In this document: positions 36,386 to 44,468 of the stretch, in pieces
Position numbering within the stretch: the stretch's first letter is position 1
Layout of the letters: every line of letters starts with the position of its first letter
Source of the DNA: Nostoc sp. TCL240-02
Lineage (GTDB): Bacteria > Cyanobacteriota > Cyanobacteriia > Cyanobacteriales > Nostocaceae
Length of the DNA: 64,000 bases
Direction: 5' to 3'
NCBI RefSeq assembly: GCF_013343235.1
Contig: NZ_CP040094.1
Span: forward strand, 6,567,001 to 6,631,000
Notes under the pieces: model-generated
What the model saw: only the letters and a program-made list of their open reading frames with translations
What the model was told of the DNA's origin: nothing
Databases searched by the model: none
Made by a program: the position numbers and the translations under genes

Positions 36386-37057
36386 ATGAATCAATCAAAT
36401 TCTAAAAAATTAACTCGGTGGATTGTAACAGCAGTATTTCTAGTACTTGTAGCAGGATTTTCGCTCCTTGACCAGCAAGCAGTTAAAGCTCAAACATTAA
36501 CAACATCCATACCTACTGAGTCTGAACTAGCTCCAGTCACATCTGTGGTTACACCGCCAATGGAGTCTGTAACTTCCCCAGTCATACCTCCAGTTGTAGC
36601 GCCAATGGAATCTGTAACTTCATCAGTCATACCTCCAGTTGTATCTGTAGCAACAAATGTTAGACATTTATTACAAACTAATGAATGTATCGGATGTAAT
36701 CTAACTGGAGCAATGCTTAAGGATGCAAACCTGCAAGCGGCAAATTTGGAGGGTGCTAACTTACAAAATGCAGACTTAGAAAGGGCTAACCTACAGCAAA
36801 CAAACTTAAAAGGGGCAAACTTTCAAGGAGCAGATTTAGGTAAGGTAAACCTTTTGGGAGCAAACCTGTTAGGAGCAAATCTATTTGATGCAGACTTAGA
36901 AAAAGCCAACCTGTTGGGAGCAAATCTGCAAATGGCTAACCTACAGGGCGCAGACTTGGAAAAGACAAATCTCACAAATGCAAACATCCAGGGAGTTAAC
37001 CTGATGGGGGTTGATTTGGAAGATGCGATCAGACCAGAAGGATTCACTGTTCAGTGA
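36386..37057 (+). CDS. Exported pentapeptide-repeat protein
   Basis: About 223 residues from the ATG at 36386, chosen because AAAGGAA precedes it and a normal signal peptide follows (IVTAVFLVLVAGFSLLDQQ, ending VKAQ). A Pro/Val/Thr-rich linker with two near copies of PPMESVTSPVIPPVV follows, then a Cys pair in NECIGCNLTGAML. From about 120 to the end are A(N/D)LXX repeats, about 20 coils of pentapeptides. The CIGC motif at the entry of the beta-helix is common in cyanobacterial members. Predicted to lie in periplasm or lumen; function unknown. Confidence 0.8.
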   Translation: MNQSNSKKLTRWIVTAVFLVLVAGFSLLDQQAVKAQTLTTSIPTESELAPVTSVVTPPMESVTSPVIPPVVAPMESVTSSVIPPVVSVATNVRHLLQTNECIGCNLTGAMLKDANLQAANLEGANLQNADLERANLQQTNLKGANFQGADLGKVNLLGANLLGANLFDADLEKANLLGANLQMANLQGADLEKTNLTNANIQGVNLMGVDLEDAIRPEGFTVQ

Positions 37058-37094
37058 TTAAACTGAAGTTCTGAGTAAATTTAATAAAACCCTC

Positions 37095-37130
37095 AAAAGC
37101 CTGATTCAGTAATGAATATAGGCTTTTCTT
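37095..37130. terminator. Bidirectional terminator
   Basis: AAAAGCCT (37095-37102) pairs with AGGCTTTT (37120-37127), followed by CTTTTT, between the convergent pentapeptide and recJ genes. Confidence 0.8.
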
Positions 37131-37131
37131 T

Positions 37132-39600
37132 TTAAAGGTTTGTACTCATATAATTATCGGAATTTGCGATCGCCACAATAGTAGATAAAGGCACGTCAGC
37201 AAAATACTGTTGCTGAAATTGTTCTTCTCGGACAGCAGCTAAAAACCTTGCCACCGCTTCATCAGCAAGATTTTCTGCTTTATCACTCGGATGCCAGGTA
37301 ATTTGTAAATAATTGTCTTGTCGTTTGACTGTGAACCCTAAATGTTTTAAAGCTTTAATTCCTACAAGTAGAGTTTGATCGCTGATGCCGATTTTCTCTA
37401 AAAGTTGGACGCGGGTAACTGGTTGATTTGTGCGACTAAGATATTTGGCAATTCCGACAAGAGTCAGCCAAATTTGATTGGGTGGTTGGTGGTTGGGTTT
37501 AGACCAAGCGATCGCTAATTGTTGCTGATTGTCAAGCGTAGATGCGGAGCGGCTTATCGCTAGACATCGCCGCAACCATAAACGTAAATTATCCCAACTC
37601 GTGGGGCAATCTTCAAGAATTAGTGCTTTTAACGGATAGCTATGGTTTAGCTCGTGCTGAGTGCTAAGTGCTGAGTGTTCTTGATTTCGCAAGTCTAAAA
37701 TGAGTGGCGTTAGCGATAGCGGGGCGTTTAGCCCATTCTGAGTGTTCAATGCTGAGTTAACACTCGCACGCACGGCAATTAATCTGATTTCATAACGTTT
37801 TTTAAAGGTGTTATAGTCTAATTCGGCTATGCAATCACACCTTCCTATGGGTAATTCATCTTTGTAGTGTCCCCACCATAAGCCAGGAAAAGCACTTCTG
37901 CCGGAATCATCCCGAATATCAAACTCAGTTTTAATGTACTGTACCTTTTTTCCTTGCCAATCCTGCTGATTGCGATGCCAAGCATTTTCAAACCAACAAT
38001 TTTGAATTAGCAATTTCGGAACAGGATTACCCATTCCACAAGGTTCTAGCACCTTCAGTTCCAAAAACAACTCTTTCCCCAGGTCTGCAACTGTCACCGT
38101 CAAGTCTGCTTGCACGGTTGGCGTTAGGGTTGTACTACCTAAAGATTGCCGCAACTGCTGATTAATCGCTGCTGTAAATAAAGGAATATTCTCTACTAAC
38201 AAACTCAACCCGGCTGCAAAAGGATGTCCGCCAAAGCGATGTAATAAATGTGCTTGGTCTTTCACCAGTTGGTATAAATCGACAGAATTCACCGAACGGG
38301 CGGAACCACGGGCTAGGGATTGGGGACTTGTACTGAGCGCAGCCGAAGTATTAGGGATTGGGGATTGGGAAAATTCCTCCCCAGTCCCCAGTCCCTCTGT
38401 ACTTAATAAAATAGTCGGGCGGCCTGTTTCTTGCGCTACCTGTCCAGCAACTAAGCCCAATACACCCGCAGGCCATTGGGCATCTTCTAGGACTATGACG
38501 CTGGTGGTTGATAAATCTAATTGAGTAAGTTTTTGTGCTACTTGCGCTTGCACATCTTTTTGCAAAGATTTGCGCCTAGTGTTTGCGAGTTCTGTAACTT
38601 CGGCTAATTCGTTACAACGTTTGACATCTCGACTGGTTAATAATTCAACGCAAAAACTGGCATCACCTTGGATGCGGCTGACGGCGTTAATTCTTGGCCC
38701 CAAACCAAAGGAAATATCTGTGGGGCGATCGCCACTTTTCTGGCACAATTCTAACAATCGCCCCACTCCCGGACGGCGACGCGCTGCTGGCGGCTGTTGA
38801 AAATCTGCTTGCAGTCGTTGAATTCCCAACTGTGCTAAATAACGACAATCTCCGCTTAACTGCACTAAGTCGGCAATTAATCCTACTGCTACTAAATCTA
38901 ATAAATCTTCTAACGGATATTTTGCAATGTTAGGCAGAGTTTGATACAAAGCTTCCACCAATTTATAAGCTACCGCCACCCCAGAAAGATTAAATAGCTG
39001 ATGTTCCCTTGAAAAATAGCGGGGATTGATAATTGCTGCGACGGGTGGGCGTTCAGTTGGTAAAGTATGATGGTCTGTAACTATTACATCTATACCTAGC
39101 TGTTTGGCGTAAATAATTTCTTCAATGTTTGTGCTGCCAGTATCGCAAGTAACAATTAATTTGCAACCTTGCTTTGCTAAGTTATCAATCCCTTGATTAT
39201 TGAGACCGTGAGATTCTTTCAGGCGATTGGGAATATAGTAAATTAACTGAGTATTTTGTTTAAAAAATTGCCCTAATCCATCCCAAAGTACAGATGTGGC
39301 GGTAATCCCATCAGCATCAAAGTCTCCCCAGATGGCAATTTTTTCTTTGGCGTTATATGCTTGTTGCAACCGGGCGATCGCTAAGTCCATTTCTTGCCCA
39401 AACTCAAAGGGACTCGCTGGTTGATAAGTTTTGTAGTTAATAAAAGCTGTTAATTGTTGATTATCTTTAATTCCCCGTTGCCACAACAATTGTGCTGCAT
39501 ATATTCCACTTGATAGGGGTGTATGCTGTTTCACCGCTTGGATGAACCAGTCCGGGGGTTGTTCGGTTGCTGCTATAGTCCACTGTTGTTGTTCTGGCAT
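37132..39600 (-). CDS. recJ: Single-stranded-DNA exonuclease RecJ, with several in-frame repeat insertions
   Basis: 822 residues, long for RecJ. The DHH phosphoesterase core is intact: DFDADG (93-98) and TDHH (175-178) carry the Mn-binding acids, and HRFGGHPFAAGLSL the DHHA1 domain. RecJ degrades single-stranded DNA 5'-3' in recombination and mismatch repair. Three stretches do not look like RecJ and match repeat families: about residues 404-430 (between ILLSTEGL and ARGSARS), 619-645 and 679-690. The GNAT gene stops 2 bp before the recJ start, so both are read as an operon. Confidence 0.92.
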   Translation of the reverse strand: MPEQQQWTIAATEQPPDWFIQAVKQHTPLSSGIYAAQLLWQRGIKDNQQLTAFINYKTYQPASPFEFGQEMDLAIARLQQAYNAKEKIAIWGDFDADGITATSVLWDGLGQFFKQNTQLIYYIPNRLKESHGLNNQGIDNLAKQGCKLIVTCDTGSTNIEEIIYAKQLGIDVIVTDHHTLPTERPPVAAIINPRYFSREHQLFNLSGVAVAYKLVEALYQTLPNIAKYPLEDLLDLVAVGLIADLVQLSGDCRYLAQLGIQRLQADFQQPPAARRRPGVGRLLELCQKSGDRPTDISFGLGPRINAVSRIQGDASFCVELLTSRDVKRCNELAEVTELANTRRKSLQKDVQAQVAQKLTQLDLSTTSVIVLEDAQWPAGVLGLVAGQVAQETGRPTILLSTEGLGTGEEFSQSPIPNTSAALSTSPQSLARGSARSVNSVDLYQLVKDQAHLLHRFGGHPFAAGLSLLVENIPLFTAAINQQLRQSLGSTTLTPTVQADLTVTVADLGKELFLELKVLEPCGMGNPVPKLLIQNCWFENAWHRNQQDWQGKKVQYIKTEFDIRDDSGRSAFPGLWWGHYKDELPIGRCDCIAELDYNTFKKRYEIRLIAVRASVNSALNTQNGLNAPLSLTPLILDLRNQEHSALSTQHELNHSYPLKALILEDCPTSWDNLRLWLRRCLAISRSASTLDNQQQLAIAWSKPNHQPPNQIWLTLVGIAKYLSRTNQPVTRVQLLEKIGISDQTLLVGIKALKHLGFTVKRQDNYLQITWHPSDKAENLADEAVARFLAAVREEQFQQQYFADVPLSTIVAIANSDNYMSTNL
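37535..37570 (-). repeat. In-frame repeat within recJ (C-terminal site)
   Basis: GTAGATGCGGAGCGGCTTAT followed by CGCTAGACATCGCCGC, a variant of the GCGATGTCTACGACGGGC repeat, encodes CLAISRSASTLD. Confidence 0.55.
37660..37760 (-). repeat. In-frame repeat cluster within recJ (middle site)
   Basis: Two flanking copies of GCTGAGTG/TGAGTGTT-type repeat surround GGCGTTAGCGATAGCGGGGC, a repeat common in Nostoc. The encoded segment includes NGLNAPLSLTP and SALSTQHELN. Confidence 0.6.
38312..38392 (-). repeat. In-frame GGGGATT-type repeat within recJ (N-proximal site)
   Basis: TAGGGATTGGGGACTTG, then ACTGAGCGCAGCCGAAGTA, then GGGATTGGGGATTGGG and an inverse CCCCAGTCCCCAGTCCC. The middle and flanking parts recur in the zwf-tal spacer (61738-61860). 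Confidence 0.78.
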
Positions 39601-39602
39601 TG

Positions 39603-40265
39603 TTAAATCGGGGATTGATCCTCAGTTGTTTGAGATTCACTTACTAGGGGATTGATGATTACTTCATTGGTGACGCTATCAGCTTTGCGGGCGCGAATTG
39701 CTGGGCGCGTAGGCGTAGCCCGTCGTAGACATCGCTTGTAACCGGCTCTTTCAGCTTTTTGGTGTTCGTAATCAATCAATCTGCCATAGTATTCATGCTT
39801 GCTTAAATTCATCGACAAAAAAATATGCTGGCGAGTATTACCAAAACCCTTGCGGTTAAAAAACTTTAAGGCTGAAGTATTGGTGGGATCGGTATCTACC
39901 AGCATGAACCGCGCCCCATCTTCAATCATCCGGGCGACGACTTTATCCACCAACTTGTCTGCTACTCCCCGACGCTGATACTTTGGACTAACTCCCAACC
40001 ATAAAATGTATCCATAAGTCCAGGATGCTTTGGTAATGATGGTTCCTAAAATGAATCCTGCTAATTCCCCGTCTGTTTCCGCTACGAGGCAATATTCAGG
40101 ATCGGTATTGTAAAGTCCAATCACCTCCCATTCATCCCACGTGCGGTATAAATAAGGATATAAATCGCTGGTAAATAACCCTTCTCCCAAGTGGTAAACG
40201 GGAGCAATGTCATCAATTTCTAATTCGCGGACATAAATGGCTTCAGTTTCGTCAAAGTTTGACAT
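39603..40265 (-). CDS. GNAT-family N-acetyltransferase
   Basis: 220 residues. The GNAT core covers about 10-155: EIDDIAPVYHLGE start, acetyl-CoA-binding VSPKYQRRGVADKLVDK (V/I-x-x-x-Q/R-x-x-G-x-G/A type), and the TNTSALKFFNRKGF strand-helix. The C-terminal 60 residues are a low-complexity tail that includes a repeat-derived segment at 177-188 (CLRRATPTRPAI). Substrate unknown. It is the upstream gene of a two-gene unit with recJ. Confidence 0.85.
   Translation of the reverse strand: MSNFDETEAIYVRELEIDDIAPVYHLGEGLFTSDLYPYLYRTWDEWEVIGLYNTDPEYCLVAETDGELAGFILGTIITKASWTYGYILWLGVSPKYQRRGVADKLVDKVVARMIEDGARFMLVDTDPTNTSALKFFNRKGFGNTRQHIFLSMNLSKHEYYGRLIDYEHQKAERAGYKRCLRRATPTRPAIRARKADSVTNEVIINPLVSESQTTEDQSPI
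39702..39737 (-). repeat. In-frame repeat within the GNAT gene
   Basis: GGGCGCGTAGGCGTAGCCCG then TCGTAGACATCGC: the same repeat as in Uma2 (44688-44711) and the spacer at 41337-41415. It encodes CLRRATPTRPA-like sequence in the C-terminal tail. Confidence 0.75.
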
Positions 40266-40430
40266 AAATTTAGAAGTTGTGATTTTTTTATATCCCTATT
40301 GGACTTGACAAACATCCTTTAATAGACATCTTCAGAAATTAAATATACGTTATTCAGAACCCTTGTAGAGACGCGAAATTGTACTTCGTCCCGCTACGCT
40401 AACGCGTCCTACATTCTTTTTCGGAGATGT
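40266..40430. repeat. Spacer with GTAGAGAC repeat variant
   Basis: GTAGAGACGCG at 40365 and CGCGTCCTAC ending near 40412 are the arms; between them is CCCGCTACGCTAACG, so this copy is a composite of two repeat families. Confidence 0.6.
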
Positions 40431-41261
40431 CTAATGTATGGGGTTGAGTGATACTTCTTGAATGCTGTCAAAATTTGGCAATGAGTTTTTCACTGCTTCT
40501 TCAGAAACTTGTGTGCTTAGTTTACCGCCGTAGGTATCGCACCGTTTGGCAAACTGACAATAATCACAGGTTTTGCTACCCTCCACAACTTGAGGAAACT
40601 GCTGGTTATTTTGGTAATCTTCCAACAAATTAGTTAACTGGCTTAACAGTTGATTAAGTTTTTTTGCTATTTGTGTGTGTTGAGCAGTACTGTAATTAAA
40701 TTTAATATTTTGCGGTTTACCCTCAGATTGGACAAACCAGTAAGTCATCGAAATATTTTCTGGCAAATAATCGCTAGTTTCTGCCAATACATATAGATAA
40801 AGCCGTGTTTGCCAGTTTGACTCTAACTTGCGTTTATTGGGTGGTTTAGGATAAGTTTTCCAGTCGAGTATTTGTGCTTGTTGGTTATCTGCAATCAATA
40901 AATCATAGACAACCGTCAGTAAATAGTCCTGAACTTGCAGGGTGCGGTAGTGTTCACTTTCACGGAAAGTTTGATTATCAGATGCAGGCGTTAAAATTTC
41001 TGGGGCTGCATCGGCAAAAGCTAGCATCCAGCTTTGCAGTTTAGCATCTGCTTGCAAAAAACCATCAATTGGCAAACCCATTTCTCGCTGCTGCATTAGC
41101 AAGTGAAAACGACTACCCAAAGTTTGCCGTTCTTCTTGTTCTGGATTTGAGGGCGAATTGAGTTTTTCTAGATAGGTATGTTGAAATTTACGCGGACAAA
41201 CTTTTAGTAAGTTGAGTTGTCCTTGAGACAGTCGCAGTAATTGAGTGGGAGTTGACAGCAT
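40431..41261 (-). CDS. RecB/Cas4-like PD-(D/E)XK nuclease with predicted Fe-S cluster
   Basis: 276 residues. The nuclease core is visible: D120 in VVYDLL, D133-x-K135 in ILDWKTY and the Q151-x3-Y motif in QTRLYLYVL. C22 near the N-terminus with C232, C235 and C241 at the C-terminus (CDYCQFAKRC) forms the Fe-S cage seen in Cas4 and AddB nucleases. There is no CRISPR array nor cas gene near, so a DNA-repair role is more likely than adaptation. It stands alone between spacers. Confidence 0.85.
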   Translation of the reverse strand: MLSTPTQLLRLSQGQLNLLKVCPRKFQHTYLEKLNSPSNPEQEERQTLGSRFHLLMQQREMGLPIDGFLQADAKLQSWMLAFADAAPEILTPASDNQTFRESEHYRTLQVQDYLLTVVYDLLIADNQQAQILDWKTYPKPPNKRKLESNWQTRLYLYVLAETSDYLPENISMTYWFVQSEGKPQNIKFNYSTAQHTQIAKKLNQLLSQLTNLLEDYQNNQQFPQVVEGSKTCDYCQFAKRCDTYGGKLSTQVSEEAVKNSLPNFDSIQEVSLNPIH

Positions 41262-41420
41262 TCTTCTATTTTAGAAGTAAATTCTAATCTCAACTCACCT
41301 GGAATATATTAACGGGTAGAGTGCCTAAAAACACTGCGTAGGCGTAGCCTTTCTCTACGAGAGGCTGCGCCAACGGCTGCGCTCAGGAACCACCCGTCGT
41401 AGACATGGCCACGGCCCTAC
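41262..41420. repeat. Cluster of GGCGTAGCC-type repeats
   Basis: At 41337-41415 several pieces follow one another: GCGTAGGCGTAGCCTTTCTC, TACGAGAGGCTGCGCCAACG, then GTCGTAGACATGG. These are the spacer versions of the segments found in frame in GNAT, DUF3598 and Uma2 genes. Confidence 0.75.
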
Positions 41421-41510
41421 GAAGGAATTAATATCACCGGGGTTGCAGGGTTAACCACAGTGCAGTTAGTGACGCTAAAAGCTTTGGGAGCAGTGGAAAA
41501 TCCAGAGTAA
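41421..41510 (+). pseudogene. Possible 3' remnant of a gene
   Basis: An open frame of 29 codons ends at TAA 41510 and encodes ITGVAGLTTVQLVTLKALGA plus VENPE. It has no start or upstream body, is cut off on the left by repeat DNA, and is followed by a good terminator. The phrase resembles C-termini of cyanobacterial repeat proteins (TGLTEAQ...LKALGA type), but this is recollection, not a search. Confidence 0.3.
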
Positions 41511-41514
41511 AAAT

Positions 41515-41565
41515 AAAAGGTAAAAGAATGAATTTTGCCTTTTCCTTCATCCTTTTACCTTTTTT
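41515..41565. terminator. Strong hairpin terminator
   Basis: AAAAGGTAAAAG (41515-41526) with CTTTTACCTTTT (41552-41563), extended by AATGAA/TTCAT, and a T-run after it. It serves the leftward def unit and any rightward transcript through the remnant. Confidence 0.8.
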
Positions 41566-41578
41566 ATGTACCTGATGC

Positions 41579-41782
41579 TTACTTCATGTTAGCCCTTGCG
41601 TCCTTCACTGCGGCAAAGAAAAATAATCCGGTGAGTGGAATGCTCAATGCGAGGATAATCGCCGTGACTTGGAAACCCAAATCTGGTTGTCCGTAACTGA
41701 GTTCAAAAATTGAACCAACAGCTGCGATCGCACTTACACAAGAACCACCCAGAAATAAACCGCTTTTTGGAGTTAAATACAC
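41579..41782 (-). CDS. Small two-span membrane protein, hypothetical
   Basis: 67 residues with hydrophobic segments at about 8-26 and 36-58 (VTAIILALSIPLTGLFFFAA). It lies 10 bp after def on the same strand and ends just before a strong terminator, so it is probably the last gene of the def unit. The function is not recognised; it looks like a conserved cyanobacterial small protein. Confidence 0.6.
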   Translation of the reverse strand: MYLTPKSGLFLGGSCVSAIAAVGSIFELSYGQPDLGFQVTAIILALSIPLTGLFFFAAVKDARANMK

Positions 41783-41792
41783 TACTAGCCCC

Positions 41793-42365
41793 CTATGCTA
41801 TTGGTTTCACCGCTTGATACGAGAAGCCATTTTTAGATAGCTCCTGAGCTAAAGTCAAGGAGTTTTCTACACGGTCTACAAATACCACACCGTTGAGGTG
41901 ATCCATCTCGTGCTGAATGCAGCGTCCTAAAAGGTCGTTAGCCTTTAATGTCCGAGGACGACCATATTCGTCTTTATAGGCTATCTCCACGACTTCAGGA
42001 CGCTTTACGTCAAGATATACGTTGGGAATGCTCAAGCATCCTTCTTCGGCAACAGAGATGTCGCGGCTGACTTGTTTAATGGTGGGGTTAATTAATACCA
42101 AAGGCAGATTAGCTGCGTTCTCTGGTTCCAGGTCGATGACAATTAGTTGTTTGTGAATTCCCACTTGGGGGGCAGCCAAACCAATGCCATCTTTGCTGTA
42201 CATAGTTTGCAGCATTTCCCGCACCATCCGGCGAAGTTCGTCATCTACTTTAGAAACCCGCTTTGCAGCTTGACGCAGCACGCGATCGCCTAAATAATGA
42301 AGCTCCAAAGGTGGATTTTTTAACTTTTTTTTCTCTACAGCAATTTCAGAAGGCATGAGTCTCAA
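41793..42365 (-). CDS. def: Peptide deformylase
   Basis: 190 residues. All three family motifs are present: GIGLAAP (60-66), EGCLSIP (108-114, metal ligand C110) and HEMDH (H152, E153, H156). It removes the formyl group from nascent N-termini. The N-terminal 20 residues are Lys-rich and variable; an internal start is possible, but ATG 42365 gives a normal length for the cyanobacterial enzymes. Confidence 0.95.
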   Translation of the reverse strand: MRLMPSEIAVEKKKLKNPPLELHYLGDRVLRQAAKRVSKVDDELRRMVREMLQTMYSKDGIGLAAPQVGIHKQLIVIDLEPENAANLPLVLINPTIKQVSRDISVAEEGCLSIPNVYLDVKRPEVVEIAYKDEYGRPRTLKANDLLGRCIQHEMDHLNGVVFVDRVENSLTLAQELSKNGFSYQAVKPIA

Positions 42366-42411
42366 TGGCTAGATGGTGAAAATTCTTACTATTTTCATTC
42401 TATCAAGTTGG

Positions 42412-42510
42412 GAATTGGGAATTGAGAATTGGGCATTGGGAATTGGACATTGGGCATTGAGCATTCGAAATTGGGAATTATTAATTACGAATTACGAATT
42501 ACAAATTACA
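42412..42510. repeat. STRR heptamer tandem repeat (GGGAATT/GGGCATT) in the def-ftsX spacer
   Basis: About nine consecutive variants of TGGGAAT / TGGGCAT, followed by ATTACGAATTACAAATT units leading to the ftsX start. Short tandemly repeated heptamers are typical of heterocystous cyanobacteria. Confidence 0.85.
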
Positions 42511-42514
42511 AATT

Positions 42515-43417
42515 ATGTTTAAGTCTTTCACAAAACTTGACTACTTACTCAAAGAAACTTTCCTCGGTTTACTGCGGGGAGGTTGGATGAATTGGGCAGC
42601 TGTAAGTACTGTGACAGTGTTACTGTTTTTATTTGGTTTGAGTTTGCAAACCTCTTGGCAAGTCGAAAAACTACTCTATCAGTTCGGTAGTCAGCTAGAA
42701 GTATCAGTTTATCTCGAACCGGATGCACGGGCCGAAAATATTGAGCCACTGATCACCAAAATGCCAGAGGTTGCAGCGATGCAAAGCATTACCAAAGAGC
42801 AAGCTTGGACTAAGTTAGTTAAGGAAATGAGAATTTCTGATATTGAGGGTGCTACCCAGCAGTTAGGTGAGAATCCTTTAGTTGATGAGATGAAGGTGAA
42901 AGCGCGTAATTCTCAAGTTGTACCAACTTTAGCAACGCAACTGGCTAAGTTGCCGGGAGTTGAGACGGTGGAGTATATCGATGAAGCAGTTAAACGCATT
43001 GCCCAGTTGCACCGAGGGCTGAACTGGATTACTTTAACAATTACGATTATTCTGACCCTAACAGCGATCGCAGTGACTACAACCACAATTCGGCTGATTG
43101 TCATGGCGCGACGACAAGAAATTGAAATTATGCAGCTGGTGGGAGCAACCTCTGCATGGATTTACCTGCCATTTATTTTACAAGGAATTGCTTTCGGTTT
43201 AGTTGGTGGTGCGATCGCTTGGAGTTTCATTTCTGTGATTCAGCAGTTTCTCGGTAAATTGCTAGTCAATCAACCTGAATTTATCCAAGTTATCACCAAT
43301 GGTGTGCAACTCACTCCAGCCCAAATTTTACTATTACCCTTAATTCTCTTGAGTTTCGGTGCAGCTGTAGGATTAATGGGAAGCTTATTTGCTGTCCGAC
43401 GTTTTGCCAAAGGTTAG
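42515..43417 (+). CDS. ftsX: FtsX-type cell division ABC permease
   Basis: 300 residues. Topology: first span about 28-48, an extracytoplasmic ECD (50-165; [17 protein letters not shown]), then three spans (about 172-192, 215-240, 270-292). The FtsX signature is seen in [19 protein letters not shown]. With FtsE it regulates peptidoglycan hydrolases at the septum. ftsE is not adjacent, as is usual in cyanobacteria. Confidence 0.9.
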   Translation: MFKSFTKLDYLLKETFLGLLRGGWMNWAAVSTVTVLLFLFGLSLQTSWQVEKLLYQFGSQLEVSVYLEPDARAENIEPLITKMPEVAAMQSITKEQAWTKLVKEMRISDIEGATQQLGENPLVDEMKVKARNSQVVPTLATQLAKLPGVETVEYIDEAVKRIAQLHRGLNWITLTITIILTLTAIAVTTTTIRLIVMARRQEIEIMQLVGATSAWIYLPFILQGIAFGLVGGAIAWSFISVIQQFLGKLLVNQPEFIQVITNGVQLTPAQILLLPLILLSFGAAVGLMGSLFAVRRFAKG

Positions 43418-43489
43418 GCATTGGGCATTGGGCATGGGACATTGGTTATCTACAAATGACCAATGACAAATGACAAAGGACAAAATCTT
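43418..43489. repeat. GGGCATT heptamers and AATGAC tract
   Basis: TTGGGCATTGGGCATGGG followed by CAAATGACCAATGACAAATG. An in-frame ATG at 43463 lies inside this repeat and is therefore an unlikely start for the next gene. Confidence 0.65.
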
Positions 43490-44347
43490 ATGAAATCACA
43501 ATGGGAATGTTTTCTACAAAATCTCGGTGTATGGGAAGGTTCATTTACCAATTTTTCTCCCCAAGGTATGCTTCTGAAAGATACTTCTAGCCGTCTTTCC
43601 CTAGAAGGTTTGAATAATAACCAGACAGTGCGCTTAACTCTGAGTCGTTCGGGAAAGAATGATGTAATCAGAGAATTTATGTCTGTCGGAGGGGGTCTGC
43701 TATTTTTTGAAAATGGTTCATTTTCTGAAGGTTTAATTCAGCTAGGGCCATTTTCCGAATTTGGTGGAGAACTCGCTTTTGTTCATGAAAATCGCCGCTT
43801 ACGTTTGGTGCAACTGTTTGATAAAAATGGTCATCTAAATGGACTAACTCTGATTCGAGAACATTTAGCCGGAACCCCAGCAGCAGAACGTCCCCCTTTG
43901 CAGATAAATGATTTGTTGGGAGAATGGCGAGGACAAGCAGTGACAATCTATCGAGATTTGCGATCGCCCGATATTTACTCTACAACTTTGAAAATACAAT
44001 TTGATGATGCTGGGCGATTAATTCAAAGTACTTCTTTTGGCGATGTCTCACGACAAGCCGCTTCTCTACGAGAGGCTACGCCAACGCGTCTACGCACAAT
44101 TACCTCAACTGCTACTGTTAAAGGTTCCATCATTCTCTTTGACCAAGATCCCGAAAAGCAGGTACAAGTATTATTGTTACCTGATGGCGCTTCTGCAACT
44201 TCTCCTCTAAAGGTGCAATTACGTCAACCCTTATTTCTGGAAGCGGGTTGGTTAATCCAGCCAAATCTGCGCCAGAGGATGATTCGCAGCTATAACGACA
44301 AAGGCGAATGGGTTAGTTTGACATTAGTTACTGAAGAAAAATTGTAA
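43490..44347 (+). CDS. DUF3598 (lipocalin-like) protein with in-frame repeat
   Basis: About 285 residues from the ATG at 43490, where AAGGA lies 9 bases upstream. The start MKSQWECFLQNLGVWEGSF and the later DLLGEWRGQAVTIYRDLRSP show two tandem beta-barrel halves of the DUF3598 family, cyanobacterial and plastid proteins of unknown function. Residues 186-201 (VSRQAASLREATPTRL) interrupt an otherwise continuous beta region between TSFGD and RTITSTATVKG and match a dispersed repeat. Confidence 0.82.
   Translation: MKSQWECFLQNLGVWEGSFTNFSPQGMLLKDTSSRLSLEGLNNNQTVRLTLSRSGKNDVIREFMSVGGGLLFFENGSFSEGLIQLGPFSEFGGELAFVHENRRLRLVQLFDKNGHLNGLTLIREHLAGTPAAERPPLQINDLLGEWRGQAVTIYRDLRSPDIYSTTLKIQFDDAGRLIQSTSFGDVSRQAASLREATPTRLRTITSTATVKGSIILFDQDPEKQVQVLLLPDGASATSPLKVQLRQPLFLEAGWLIQPNLRQRMIRSYNDKGEWVSLTLVTEEKL
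44045..44092 (+). repeat. In-frame repeat within the DUF3598 gene
   Basis: TCTCTACGAGAGGCTACGCC then AACGCGTCTACG, the same as the spacer sequence at 41350-41378. 48 bp, a multiple of three, encoding VSRQAASLREATPTRL. Confidence 0.8.
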
Positions 44348-44468
44348 GGGATTTGAGAGTGCGATCGCTTATCTCCGATAATTTTGATCAACACTTTATA
44401 ATTATTTATCCATTTGTAGAACAAATAGCAAGCAGTAGTACAACTTACGTCTCGTAAGGAAACCTTAA

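Noticed and set aside
40431..41261. Cas4 of a CRISPR system
   Set aside because: Fe-S nuclease motifs fit Cas4, but there is no array or other cas gene in the window; called a RecB-like nuclease.
42412..42475. CRISPR-like array
   Set aside because: The repeats are contiguous heptamers without spacers (STRR), not CRISPR.
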